Part shown: positions 1-11,640 of the stretch, piece after piece
Layout: each line of letters starts with the position of its first letter
Position numbering within the stretch: the first letter of the stretch is position 1
DNA from: Lepisosteus oculatus
Lineage: Eukaryota; Chordata; Actinopteri; Semionotiformes; Lepisosteidae
Assembly: GCF_040954835.1 (NCBI RefSeq)
Contig: NC_090697.1
Span: 1,748,501 to 1,812,500 of the forward strand
Direction of reading: 5' to 3'
Length of the DNA stretch: 64,000 bases
Made by a program: the position numbers and the translations under genes
Notes under the pieces: model-generated
Databases searched by the model: none
What the model was told of the DNA's origin: nothing
The model's input: the letters and a program-made list of their open reading frames with translations, nothing else

Positions 1-3000
1 AAGTCACTAAGCCACCTGTGAAATTTTCATCTTCTAGAAATCCTTTCTACTCAATTTCTAAAATGTATTGGGCTAATGTTGTAAATTAATTGAAATATCT
101 AGGTACTACACCTAGCGATTCAAAATACACAAAGGCAGTAAAGAGAAGCAATACCAGTGGTATTTGAGAGAACATTTTATCTAAATTCACACTGTTCATT
201 ACAGTTCAGATGCCTCTAACATTGTCCACTGAACAAGGTATTAGACATCCAATGGCTGATTACTGTTAATCAAAAACCGTATGTGTCAAAGGCAATACAT
301 GTATAGGTATTTTCTTTCCAATGTGTTAAATTCTAAAGCTGATTTGATCTTTACTCTGTAACAATATTGTTGCACTCACGTGAACAAATAGGCAGAACAT
401 CAAATTAGAGAGGGAAAAAAAAAGAAATATAACCAATTTGATATGCACACCAATTAACTGCATTACAGCAATTTGTAAAATCAATTAATATTTAACATAA
501 ATTAATATTTAATATAATCTTAGCCCATGTTTAAAATCTGAAGTTCTAATGGAACAATGTTCTATGAAATATTATTTTTAATGACCCCTACCTTTTACCT
601 ATGATTCCAAATATGTACCAAATACATAACCAAAGAAATATACTTACTTATTTTGTTCTATATTTAATACAATTCAGCAAGCTGTGATTTGTTTTTGTCT
701 AAGAGTAAAAATAACAGAAATAAAATGCAAATACTGCATGTTGGTGTCATTTGTTTTATCAGATGTCCCCTTGACATGTTTGGTCAATCAGCTTGTTATG
801 TAGCCTAAGTTGTGACATTTCCGACACAGATTTGCTGCAGAATTGTTCTTTACACTTAATGGAACAAACACAACAACAACTGCACACACAAATGTTCAAC
901 ATTTCTCTCCATATACAGTATCACTTCATACTCGCTTATCAAGCCCCATAGCATTCACCTGACCCCTTCTTACACAACCCTGAAGAAAGCACTGTCTTCT
1001 GGTCCTCAGCATTAAAGATGAATAATAAAGACAGGCAGAGCCTTCAGCAAGGATTCTGTTTAATTCATTTACACAAAACACACGGATCAGAAAACACAGA
1101 GATCGACATGAATGATAACAGCTAAGATGCCTCACAGTCACAGCAAGGTTATTTCTGGGAACCTTCTATTTTTATACTCCTCCTATTCCTATTAACTGGA
1201 GTAGAAGCTGTTGCATTCTCAAGTCATTTTTTTCTATAATTGAAAGTTCTATCATTTGTTATCAGGAGGACTAAGAAAGTCATTTCAGAGAGAAGATTAA
1301 ATTCCTTCTGTAACAGAAAAGTCAAGCTTGAAAATAGAAGAAAACATTTTCTTTTTTTAAAGACACACACAGATTTCCACAAAATCTGCTACAGTCCACT
1401 AGAGGAGAGAGAGGAGTCAACAAAGTATAAGAAGGTATTTGCCTAGCTGTCTCTGGGTTACGAGGCTTGTAATCACTGGGTAAGACACAAGAGACAAAAA
1501 TAATAATTCCTAGAGAGGTTGTTAGGCAGCATTCATAAAGAACAGGAATTTCAAAAACTATTCCATGTGTTGAATCTTTGCCTTAAATTCAACCTCTATA
1601 GAACATATTTCAGGAAAATGTGCGATGGTCATGCCAAAACACCTTGATTTTAGACAGAAGGACCTATATGGCTCAAATTGAAAGAGTGTAGAGAAAGTGA
1701 AAAACTAAGAGTGAAGGGCAAAAACAATCTCTAGAGAAAATAAAATCCAGTTTGTAGCCAGGATTTTGAGCACTGACACACACAACGAACATCTGCTCAA
1801 CCCGAAAAGAGAGAGTATTCTTGTGCGAATGTCCCTCACGTACAGTACACTGGAACAAATGTATGTAAAAGTTTGTTAACAGTAAGATCTTATAACGCAC
1901 CCTATATTTACAGGTGACAAGCAGCACCCTGATTTAAGGCTGGAGGAACCACACCACAGCACAACAGTTTTTACTAAATGATACCTCACATGTAGTAATT
2001 GCAACAGAGGGAAAGACTGCAGACTGCTGAGCTGTTCAAGACATGCAGTGCTGTCTGTAAGGGATGGGCCACGTCTCTCCAGCTCACTGAGATGTGTTAA
2101 AGAATGGATGGGTGGAAGGTGGACAGGTGGGAGGAATCCGCCTGTACTTTGTCCTCCTCTCCCCTGTATGCATTCTCAGGTTCTTAGATGAGAACTAGGA
2201 TATTATGTTTTCCTAATCAGGTAAACTTACTGGTGTGTAAGCGTAATGATGATTCTAAATGTAGATAAAAAAGTATGTAATTGAAAAATGATAGTTTATT
2301 TGAACTTCAAATATAAGGTTCAAACAGTGTAATAATAAAGTACACCAACATTTCTGACTAAAGCATTAGTAAATTCAAGATTATGAAGTCACACTCATTG
2401 GACTTTAAAACGGAGCAATCTTATGCTAAGAACAAAATAATATAACCTCTGGTTTACACAACTTTAACATCAGATCCTCTCTATGTTAAGGTCCAGGTAG
2501 CATGATTTAAGCATACATATTCTACAATATAATATGGCCTTTGGTGCATCTTAGTAAGACATTAGGTCACGTTGACCATAATCAGAAATTATATCCAACA
2601 ACATGTTTAGCATTAAGTTCATAGTAAATCTATAATATAGTAAACAGGAAAAGGGACCAATATAGACAAAAATGCAGTGTAGTGTCCTATGGCACAGTGA
2701 CAGTGATGGCAATAAAACCTTAAAAGAGGTATAAAAAATATTTACAATTACTAAGGACATGTTGATCTATAGGTTTCTTCACTTATTGTTTTACAGCAGC
2801 CTGTTTTCAAGCTGGAGGAACATATAGTACCAGAGCACAAAACGTATTTTCCTTCTAGAAAATCAGTGACAGCAACATATCACAAACATACAGTAACCCT
2901 GATGTAGGCAAGGGATGGATGAGTTGTTTGAAACTAAAAAATTGAAAAGCTTAATCATTGTCCGATATTGTAGTAAATGATACTGACAGGTTTTAAAACA

Positions 3001-3206
3001 TTATAATATTTGGATAAGCTCTGTCTATAACCTAGGCTTCTTACATTTCATTGTAAATTATTGTATTTAATTGTTTACTATTCAGAAACCAAAGAAACAT
3101 GGAAAAGATGAAAGTGTAATAAAACTTAAAAAAAGGTTTTGAACACTTTGTTGTCCAATTCCATAAAAGGGGCAATAATAATGACATGCTACAGTATAGC
3201 CTAACT
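1..3206. other. Intergenic AT-rich DNA, no gene recognised
   Basis: The open frames here are short, lack recognisable domains and have no convincing splice sites. A short phrase, GCTGGAGGAAC followed by an ACCA..CAGAGCACA-like string, appears near 1940 and again near 2815, perhaps an old dispersed repeat. In the human order SERINC1 would lie beyond pkib, but no serinc-like exon is visible in this stretch. Confidence 0.5.
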
Positions 3207-4735
3207 GATCTAATCAAATCAAATCAAAGTTTATTTATCAAATGCACAACAATACAGCATGCAGTATGTGGTGGCAATGACATTTCTTTTCCGCGAGCTC
3301 ACAAAAATCACAAAAATCACAAAATCACAAAAATCACAAAATTGAGGTTATGAAAATAAGGTTACATGTACATAATAATAGATGTAATAGAAATGGAATA
3401 AAACTCAATATGAGTAGAGCTGCGATGTGTCCATGGTGTATGCAGTATATACAAGTAGTGCGTTTATGCTGAATACAGTGAAAACTGTGTGTCCATGTAG
3501 CCATTACAGGTGATTTGCTAAAGGAGCTGCAGGTTGGCTATTTAGCAGTCTTATTGCCTGGAGGTAGAAGCTGTTCCGTAGTCTGTTGGACTTGGACCGA
3601 ATGCTTTGGTACCGTTTACCGGATGGTAGGAGGAAAAACAGTTTGTGACTAGGATGACTGGGGTCCTTGAGAATGGACCTGGCCTTCTTCAGACATCTAG
3701 CTGAGTAGACATCCTGGATGCTTGGTAGCTCACAGCCGGTAATGAGCTGCGCTGACTTCACCACCCTCTGCAGTACTTTGTGATCCCGGGTGGAGCAGCT
3801 CCCATACCAGGCAGTGATGCAGCCAGTCAGGATGCTCTCAATAGTGCAACTGTAGAAGTTGGCCTGGATATGTGATGGCATGCCGAACTTCTTTAGCCTG
3901 CGGAGAAAGAACAGGTGCTGCCGTGCTGTCTTGACCACGGTGTTGGTGTGGTGGGTCCAGGTTAAGTCCTCTGAGATGTTAACTCCCAGGAACTTAAAAC
4001 TGCTGACCTTCTCCACTGCAGTCCCATTGATATAGATAGGTGTGTGATCTCCTCCCTGGTGTTTCCTTTAATCTACAATCATCTCCTTAGTCTTACAGAT
4101 GTTCAGAGAGAGGTTGTTCTCCTGGCACCATACTGCCAGGGTTTCAACCTCTTCCCTGTACACAGACTCTTCACCATCTGTGATCAGGCCCATGACTGTT
4201 GTATCGTACGCAAACTTAATGATGGAGTTTGAGTTATGCCTGGTGACACAGTCATGGGTAAATAAGGAGTAGAGGACAGGGCTAAGCACACAGCCTTGGG
4301 GGGCTCCAGTGTTTAGAGTCAGGGTAGAGGATATGTTGGTGCCCACCCTCACCACCTGCGGACGTTCTGTCAAGAAGTGCAGGATCCAGTTACAGAGGGA
4401 GGTGTTCAGTCCCAGGTCCTGGAGCTTGATGACGAGCTTTGAGGGCACTATGGTAATGAATGCTGAGCTGTAATCAACAAACAGCATTCTCACATATGTT
4501 CCTTTCTTATCCAGGTGTGAGAGGGCAGTGTGAAGGGCAGTGGTAATAGCATCTACTGTTGACCTGTTCTGGCGATACGTGATAGGTGATATATATTTTA
4601 ACCAGCTGCTCGAAGCACTTCATGATAATTGATTTGAGGGCAACAGGGCGGTATTCATTCAGGCAGCTGACTCTGGGTTTCTTAGGAATGAGGACAATGG
4701 TGGTTTTCTTAAAGCAGATAGGAACTATAGACTGA
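3207..4735 (-). mobile_element. CR1/L2-clade LINE, 5'-truncated, dead reverse transcriptase
   Basis: Read on the minus strand, the sequence encodes the C-terminal half of a non-LTR reverse transcriptase. It begins near 4735 with a KKTTIV..IPKK stretch, followed by the [20 protein letters not shown] block, then FVDYSSAF (palm motif A), [15 protein letters not shown], a catalytic box and the FKFLGVNISEDLTW, GCITAWYG and SGKRYQSIRSK blocks. The catalytic F/YADD box reads FAYD, so one metal ligand is lost. An in-frame stop at 4068-4070 splits the frame (4493-4068, then 4016-3504) and the N-terminal part is shifted. After the ORF comes about 300 bp of 3' UTR. It ends at 3207-3230 in a short repeat, (TTGAT)n on the minus strand, as expected of a LINE 3' end made by target-primed reverse transcription. 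Assignment to the broad CR1/L2 group is confident; the exact family is not. Confidence 0.85.
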
Positions 4736-5044
4736 GTATATAACTATACAATAGACTATACAAACATTCTGAATTGTTTATTAATTAACATTATTTAACT
4801 GAAAAAGAAATGGATCAAATGTTTGTTACAAGATCTTATTAAAGGTGAAAAAGGTCTAACATGAGTTGTCTTGATTTCAGCCTGTATGTCAACAAAAAGC
4901 TGGAATTTCAACAAAGGTGTCTAGACCTTTGATATTCACTGTATTTGCTGCTTCACTCAAACCTTTCCCACAGTTTTGTTCCTTGTGGAGTACAGCGTGC
5001 TGTGTTCACCACTACACTAAAACCCCTTGTACAGTAGAGCTGAT

Positions 5045-5545
5045 TTGAATTGGCTACCGGAGTTGCACAGTGGCCTGGCGTATATTGCTGCTTCCTCTTA
5101 GCCCTGACTGAAGATTACATCTTCGCTTCCAGGCTGGAGTGCCTTCTCTATGGAGGAGTTTGCATGTTCCCCCCATGTTCCTGTGGGTCTTTGACAGCTG
5201 TTCTGTTTTTTTCCAATGTAACGAATAATTCCCTGCGTATAACAGGGATGTCAGTCGCCTGGGCTGGGGAAGGTCTCTTTTAGCTCAGCCAGCAAGTTTC
5301 CTGTTGTGTGACTCCAGAGACCTGGGTCGTGCCCTCAGTGAGGGATGAACTGGCAGGGAAGGAGCTCAAGGGCAGAAACCCCAAGAACCATTAATGCAAA
5401 CACATGCTGTATAGGTTCATTGTTGCCTCTAAGCTCTCCCTCAGTGTGTGTGCCTTGAAGTGACTGGTGTCCTGTTTGGATTCTCTCTGGGCTGCTGCAG
5501 TAATTACCAGGAACCAGCGGCTCTCAGACAATGGATACAAGTGGG
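5045..5545 (+). mobile_element. Degenerate SINE of the tRNA-headed family C
   Basis: The stretch GGAGTTTGCATGTTCCCCCC near 5155 and the later TGACTGGTGTCCTGTTTGG near 5461 are landmark phrases of a common fish SINE body (GGAGTTTGCATGTTCTCC, GGACTGGTGTCC). The head near 5065 (GTTGCACAGTGG) fits the tRNA-like start. It ends near 5540 in ACAATGGATACA, close to the usual ATGGATGGA tail. The middle (5220-5400) is unlike other copies and may be a second insertion or divergence. Confidence 0.5.
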
Positions 5546-7154
5546 TACTGACCTTTACTTAAACCAAATATTTAATTCTAGACTCCTTTGCATTCTTTAT
5601 GTATATTTTGAAGACTATACATAGTGCAAATTTAATCTAAATTAAAGTACTGTATGCTCCCTATCATTTGTCATCTTAATTTATATTAATACTACAATTA
5701 TATTGCAATTGCTATTATTTGTAGTGTATTTGACTAAACAAGACTACAAACAGAACATGTTTTGTTCCTGGCAGATGTTGTGGAGGTGTATTTATAACAG
5801 GGGGAAGCAACCCATTTGTGGATAAGTAAAACAGTACGATGCCTCACCCAGAGTCAAGCATAGTCATTTATAAAGCGTGAGATGATTCAGTTTACACATT
5901 TTCAAAACATTAATCCTGATTCTCTGCAATTTGGTGATCAGAAAGATGTTTGCAAATGGTGTGAAGAAATTACTTAACAACAAGCTTAATTTAGGGTTTG
6001 CTTGAACATACTTGTGCTAAGAATATGCTTAGCATATAATGTATGCATATACTGTATAGTAGGTTAGTAGGTCTTTATATTCAAAGTTTTCCATTAAATG
6101 TATAAAAGCCTGCAATAAGTGTTCAACTGGCATCCAGTGAGTATTACACAAGCGTGTAACAAGCTCTGAGACACAATTTAAAAGGAAAGAGAACATGTGC
6201 CTCTGAATACTAATAAGAATTCTGAAAGGCATGATTTTTAAAATGTCTAGCCATCTCCAGAGATTATTCCATCCAATCATTTTATTCTAAAGTGGCAAGC
6301 AATATCCTGACTCATATAAGTTAAAAACCCTGCAAATGGTACTAATATAAAGAGTTTATTTATCATAATTGATACTTCTGGACAAACATACTGAAACACA
6401 TACAGTATGACAGAAAGAAATGGCAAACCAATTATTTACTCTGAAAATGCATTAATCTTCTTAAAAGAAAATGCAAATCCAGAGGCGTTCCCCTTCCTCC
6501 TTTAGTTGAAATGGAAATAATAATTTGTGTAGTGTTTCTCTTTCTATCCACACACTCCCTCTCACATCCCTGAAAACATTTCTTGCAATTCCAATCTTCT
6601 TTTCACTCTTGTGCCAGAGCATATAAGAGGAGTTATTGGCAAGAGTTGATAGAAACAACGGCTTCGATATGTAACTTTGTCCTTCAAAGGTTTATTGTTT
6701 ACATGTGCTTAATCTTTTTGTTTAGGGTTAATATCACACTGAAAGTTACCTTTCCCTTGGCTCTCTGGTGTATTTTTTTCTTTTGAGAAGGTTTATTGGT
6801 TTCTCACATAAATCAGCGCTTATTTGCATTTTAGAAATGTATATATTACTTACCATGTGATATAGCACAGCAGTGAGTTGCCTGAACGGTTTTCATAGGT
6901 GGATAAACCCATCTACTGTAGGTATTCATTGGACATCATTTGGTAAAAGTGGTTCAGATACAGTCAGTAACTATCAGCATGGAGTAAACCTTTACTTGAT
7001 CATTTGGTAAATGTTGACAAGTGCACCATCCAAGAGTGCTCTTGTCTTCAGGAACATGCGAGTTTACTCCTGAATCGATTGAGTGCTCCCCTTTTGAGAA
7101 GACGTTTTCTAATAAACTTCAGGTCATTTAATATGTCATATCACTCCCAGGGTT
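5546..7154. other. Intergenic DNA, nothing recognised
   Basis: No coding exon, RNA gene or repeat with clear ends was recognised. Confidence 0.4.
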
Positions 7155-7156
7155 GC

Positions 7157-7196
<40 letters not shown>
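7155..7196. repeat. (AAC)n microsatellite
   Basis: About 13 uninterrupted CAA/AAC units. The apparent poly-Asn frame across it is a by-product of the repeat, not a gene. Confidence 0.95.
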
Positions 7197-7558
7197 GATA
7201 ATGATATCGGTTTTCCTGATTTTTCCATCCACATTTAGCCTTATTTAAAATAGTTTGTATTCAAGTACTGTTTTTTTAAAAATAAAGGATGCATCAGCAG
7301 AGAATTATCCTGCAACCACAGTTGTCTTAGGACACTTCAAACTAAGGCGAAACGAAAGGAAAATGCTTTCAGACACATTTCTTTGTAGAAACTTACTTGG
7401 CGCTTCCCTGCTTTGAAGAAACGACCGGATGAGATGAGATGCTTGAATCAATCAGTGAAAAGCGGCGAAAGGCTCGTACTGTACGTGCCAAGACAAGCCC
7501 AGTGACACCTGAAATAATCACCTTGCATGAAGCTCCTTTAATTAACAGCACACAAAGC

Positions 7559-7705
7559 AGAACAGGTGAAGGTTTATTCCATGCCGAAAGGAAAAGAAAA
7601 GAGATCACACTTCAGCTGTGGAGCCTTCTTCAGGTGTGAGCCTTCTGTCTTTCCGCAGGGAATAAACCTGTACCTGGTTTTGCTGACGCAGCTCCCTACT
7701 TGAAC
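7559..7705 (+). repeat. Repeat family A copy, old inverted-repeat form
   Basis: The left arm has GAACAGGTGAAGGTTTATTCC...; the right arm has GCAGGGAATAAACCTGTACC and ends in CTGACGCAGCTCCCTACTTGAAC, the usual right end of the family. The centre holds GTGGAGCCTTCTTCAGGTG. The arms are related to each other as inverted repeats but have diverged. It lies about 0.7 kb upstream of the putative pkib first exon. Confidence 0.75.
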
Positions 7706-8199
7706 TTCTTCAAACAGCAGAACGACTGATTCGGGTGCTTTGACCGTACAATATAAAAGTGAACACGAGTTATCGCTTCTTTGTAATACGCTATGCAATT
7801 CAAGAATGTAATACTAGTTAACCAAACTGCTCGTTTTGAGCGGTCACTCTACCAGACTTGCGTGCCCGGCTGGCTACAGCAGGTACCCCCTGCCGCTCCC
7901 CTGCTGTCGAGCCTGGTGCTGGCTTGCGGACTGGGATTCCCTCAGTGTGCTCTCGGACGGCTTGTTCTGATGCTCCCTTTCCAAACACAAGCTGGCCAGC
8001 CTAACTGTGCGTGCTTGGTTTGTGTGCGTGTCCTGTGTGGATGTACAGTATACATACATCCTCTTACCACGAATCGGTAAACTTGGATCCTTTTAAAATT
8101 AAAATATGACGTGTGCAAAGCAATTTTCTGAACAATCTTTTGTTTCGCCCCCCCTCCAACATTGCCTATAAAAAACCGACTGTACTAATATTTGTGAGC

Positions 8200-8561
8200 T
8201 CACGGTATTACTACGATTGCGCTCTGGTAACAGCCAGAGCTGTGTCTGTGTCACTGCGGTGACACGACGTGATGTTAAGCGGAATGCAGTGTTCCGCGTC
8301 GTTGATACAGATGATTCCTTACAGACAGTGCCGACACAGAGGGAGAAGGACAGCACCTCCAGTCTCGCTTCTTCCCTCTCCTGCGCATGGAACATGCCCG
8401 CATGATGTCACCGTACCAGGACAGTAATGATCGGTGTGGGCTTATTGAAGGCGAGCAGAGGAGGACGCTAGCCGGCGAGCGACGTGCTGCTGCTCATGTA
8501 TAGCCCACACTTCTGGGGGGCTTAAGTGGAAACCGGTTCTGCTCTCACGCCCGCCTATCTG
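8200..8561 (+). promoter_or_regulatory. pkib: Putative pkib promoter and CpG-richer 5' region
   Basis: From about 8200 to 8560 GC content and CpG dinucleotides (GGCGAGC, GCCGGCGAGCGACG) rise above the surrounding DNA. The segment ends in a strong splice donor, TATCTG|GTAAGTGTC, with GT at 8562-8563. A non-coding first exon of roughly 8400-8561 is therefore plausible. In mammals PKIB has several non-coding 5' exons far from the coding exon, so a 29-kb gap to 37890 is not disturbing. The link to pkib is inferred from direction and gene order, not shown. Confidence 0.4.
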
Positions 8562-10344
8562 GTAAGTGTCAAGGAATAAAAATACAGGCTCTGTCCCTTC
8601 TGCCGGTGGTCCTCATGACCGGTTAGAGCTGCCAGATGCTTTTTAGTCGCATTGTGTATTTTTTAGGATAACTACTCCGAAACAAGTGTCATCCCCAGCC
8701 TTTAGGACCACATGTTACAGTTGATGCACAATGTTCTCTGATCTCAAACCTTACGCTATCCAGCTAGTCTGTCTGTTGTTTATTCTGTTATTTTGTTTAC
8801 TGGACATTGAAGAGGGACACAATGTGATAACAGGAAAGGCGCGATACGCTGTGTGAGGCATGGTTTTAACAAGATCTGAAGGGCTTTGTCACTTACCTTT
8901 GAAACTGACGAATAGAGGAATACGTGTCTGTTACTGTATATGCAGCGCTAACGATAGTTAGGAGGGACTATTCTCAAAGAACGGTATTTTTTAATTGTAA
9001 GGTCTATAAAATTATAAGAAAATCAGCATTAAATAAATGATGTGTAACATGATGTATAGAATCAGATTGCAGCCTTCATCTTAGTTTACTTAAGTTATGG
9101 ATCTTGGAGAAAATTCTTTATTTTTTTCAAATTATTGTTAATCTATGTAAAATAAAGTACAATAGTAATGGGCTTCGTTATGATTGTAGTTTTTATGTTA
9201 TGTATGTCGCTAGTAATCGTCATTGACCATTGAATACTCTATAAGAAATGTTATTTAATGCAAGATTTGTAGTGTATTGGAAAGTACTATTTAAGTAGAA
9301 TATACGTGAAGTTCAAGGGGATCCTTGTAATTTTACTCCAAATAATTCACAATCTTAAACTAATAAGGTATTTACATTAAAATGTTGCTGTAGATTTTAT
9401 ATCACACATAGACTGCATTTGATTAAAATTATAGTGAATATTGTTTTAGATTTTTGCTCATTAACTTTATAGCGGCCTCTTAATTATTTTGGCCGAACAT
9501 ATTTACTTTTTTATTGTTACCACGATAGTGTTCAACACCACCTAAGACACTGCTTTGATAAACATTACTATAATTGCACAGAAATCCCAATATCTCAATG
9601 CATTTATTTTAATTTGACGTAGGAGTTTTGGTGGTTTCCCTGGTGAACATTTCGTTGCATTGAGGTTGTTATGTGTTCAGCTAGATGCACTAGCTCTATT
9701 ATTATCCATTATTTCAAGAGATGTTCTTAGGCTCTGGGATTGTTTGCTTGGGTTATGCAAATACAGATAAATGTGTGGGAAAAGGCTGTCTTTCAAGAGT
9801 AAGGTGGATTTTGTAACTTGAAGTTTTGCTGCACCATTTGAACTGCTCCAAAAATTAATCTGCTACTTGAAGGTATTTTCAAAACTAAGCCACCACAAAA
9901 TGTGTTAATTCTGTGCATAATACTGTTATCCTAAAAACATAAGAGGTAATAATATTATTAATAGTGATATAATGTGTAATGATATGTAAATGTTATGTAA
10001 AATCAATTAAATGGATTTAGAACTGTGAGTGTGACAAAGGGAGTCGCTCTGTGTGTAAGATGTTTTTATCCTGAGGTGCATGAGTTCTATTTCTGTGGCA
10101 TTAGTCTTGATCTACACTGCTCAGCCGGTAATCCTCAGTCTTAGTAAGGCTGTCCGATTGGTAGTTTACTGATCATCACATGTAAAGTCAGATAGTTTGG
10201 TAATATTTTAAAATGCTTTTTAGATTAGGAAAATCACAGTGGTTACTGGATAATAAGATGAAAGAGGAGTAAAACATAACTTATGAATCTGCTTTTTTTG
10301 CACTACTGCCAGTGACTATATTATACATTGCAACATACTGTAAG
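8562..10344. other. Putative pkib intron 1, first part, nothing recognised
   Basis: AT-rich sequence without recognisable coding blocks or repeats with clear ends. Confidence 0.35.
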
Positions 10345-10640
10345 ATAAGATCATTTTATTAGCCGCATACAATTTCTTGAATTAGGAATTTGTCTTTTCA
10401 CATACCCCAGCTTGCTCTCCATGATACACACAGGCACAGAGAGAAGCTTGGGGTCAGAGCACAGGGTCAGCCATTTATACAGCACCCCTGGAGCAGTTGG
10501 GGTTTAGGGCCTTACTCAGGGTCCACACAGAGTAGGATTCCTCTGCCAGCCACAGGATTTGAACTGGCAACCTTCCAGCCACAAGCACAGATCCTTAACC
10601 ACAGAGCCACTGCTTTTCCCCTGTAGCCCTGTAGCTCCGC
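10345..10640 (-). mobile_element. tRNA-derived SINE, family B
   Basis: On the minus strand the element starts near 10640 with a tRNA-like head. GGATTTGAACT at 10555-10565 is the complement of a B box (GGTTCRANNC type), and the A-box side lies near 10590-10610 (CTTAACCACAGAGCCACTG complement). The body runs to a tail near 10345 (complement of TTATTAGCCGCATACAATTTC). The same body recurs at 33122-33365. Confidence 0.7.
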
Positions 10641-10874
10641 TGCAACTCCCGACACCCAGCTGGATATGAAATGGAAATGTCTTAGGTCTCTAGCCCAACT
10701 GTTATCATTACTGAATACTGTCAAAATCAGAGAAACCAAAATTAAGAGAAGTTATTAACTTTTTGCCATTATCAAAGCGTATGATGTACTCATGAAATAC
10801 ATTCCGATTTGGCTGTATGTTTTTACAATATCCTTCTCCTCAACTTCTAATTGCCAATGAATGAACATGCACAT

Positions 10875-11095
10875 GACTTCCTGTGAGTTGTGCTTCTTCC
10901 CTCAAGCTGTCAGATTATTAAATACCACCTCTACCATTGACTCATGCTGAGGTTTTTTTTTTAAATGCTTGTGCTGACTTTTATTTAAGTTGTACATTAT
11001 TTAATTTTGTTGTTCTTGCTTCTGCTGTTCTGTGTTTAGGTTTGGTGTTTTTTTAACGTCTTTGTAATGGGGCACACTTGCAAATAAGTATGTGA
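10875..11095 (+). mobile_element. LINE 3' end fragment (CR1/L2-like)
   Basis: It begins with the frame FPQAVRLLNT, the last conserved block of the LINE reverse transcriptase protein, seen also at 27695-28020 and, as YLQAIRLLNS, on the minus strand near 3545. A T-rich 3' UTR follows. Only the last part of the element survives. Confidence 0.6.
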
Positions 11096-11104
11096 CTGTG
11101 TGCG

Positions 11105-11640
11105 AGGGAGGCTGGTCAGACTCCCATGGAGTGTGCAATAGAGACCCTATGCGTGACGGTATACTCCAGAAGCGTTAGGGTTAAGGTTGACAGACTGGGG
11201 GTGGTGACTGTAGTGATCAGGTGCCCAGGGGAAAAGCCCAGGCAAACAAGTCCAGGGAAGTCCAAAAAGGGAAGTCAGGGTGCAGTCCGAAATCTAAAAG
11301 CCAGGAGATTCGTTCAAGATGAGGACAGTTAAAAACCAGGGAACAGGGAACTAGGGCCAGGAACACGGAAGATAAAAACATGACGGGACTAGGCGCACCG
11401 AGCCCCATACTCAGTAGGGCAGGATGCCAGGGTGAAGGCCTGGGCCCTCAGGCTACTCCAGGCCTGGCGATAGGTGGGCCTTCAGATGTCTGTCTTCCAA
11501 TGCTGAGCCCAGAACTACGGAGTCGCTGGGTTTATATAACAAAAAAGGGAGGAAATACAGCTGACAGAACTAAGCTAAAATCAATACGAAAAAGGTAGGA
11601 GCACCTTCTAGGGGAGGGATGACAACTGTGACACATTGCA
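11105..11640 (-). mobile_element. LTR-like repeat family E, minus copy
   Basis: Read on the minus strand it starts TGTCACAGTTGTCATCCCTC near 11640. It has a TATA-like GTTATATAAACCC about 100 bp in, then GGGCTCAGCATTGGAAGACAG and GGGGCTCGGTGCGCC, and ends near CACACA at about 11105. The TG start, CA end, internal TATA box and length of about 540 bp suggest a solo LTR. The same family occurs at 24604-25590. No retroviral-type protein is nearby. Confidence 0.5.

Noticed and set aside
7004-7201. Frame ending in poly-Asn
   Set aside because: Produced by the AAC microsatellite; no conserved part before it.
8217-8405. Small frames in the CpG-rich block
   Set aside because: Overlapping frames on both strands with no domain; the region is better explained as a promoter/5' UTR.
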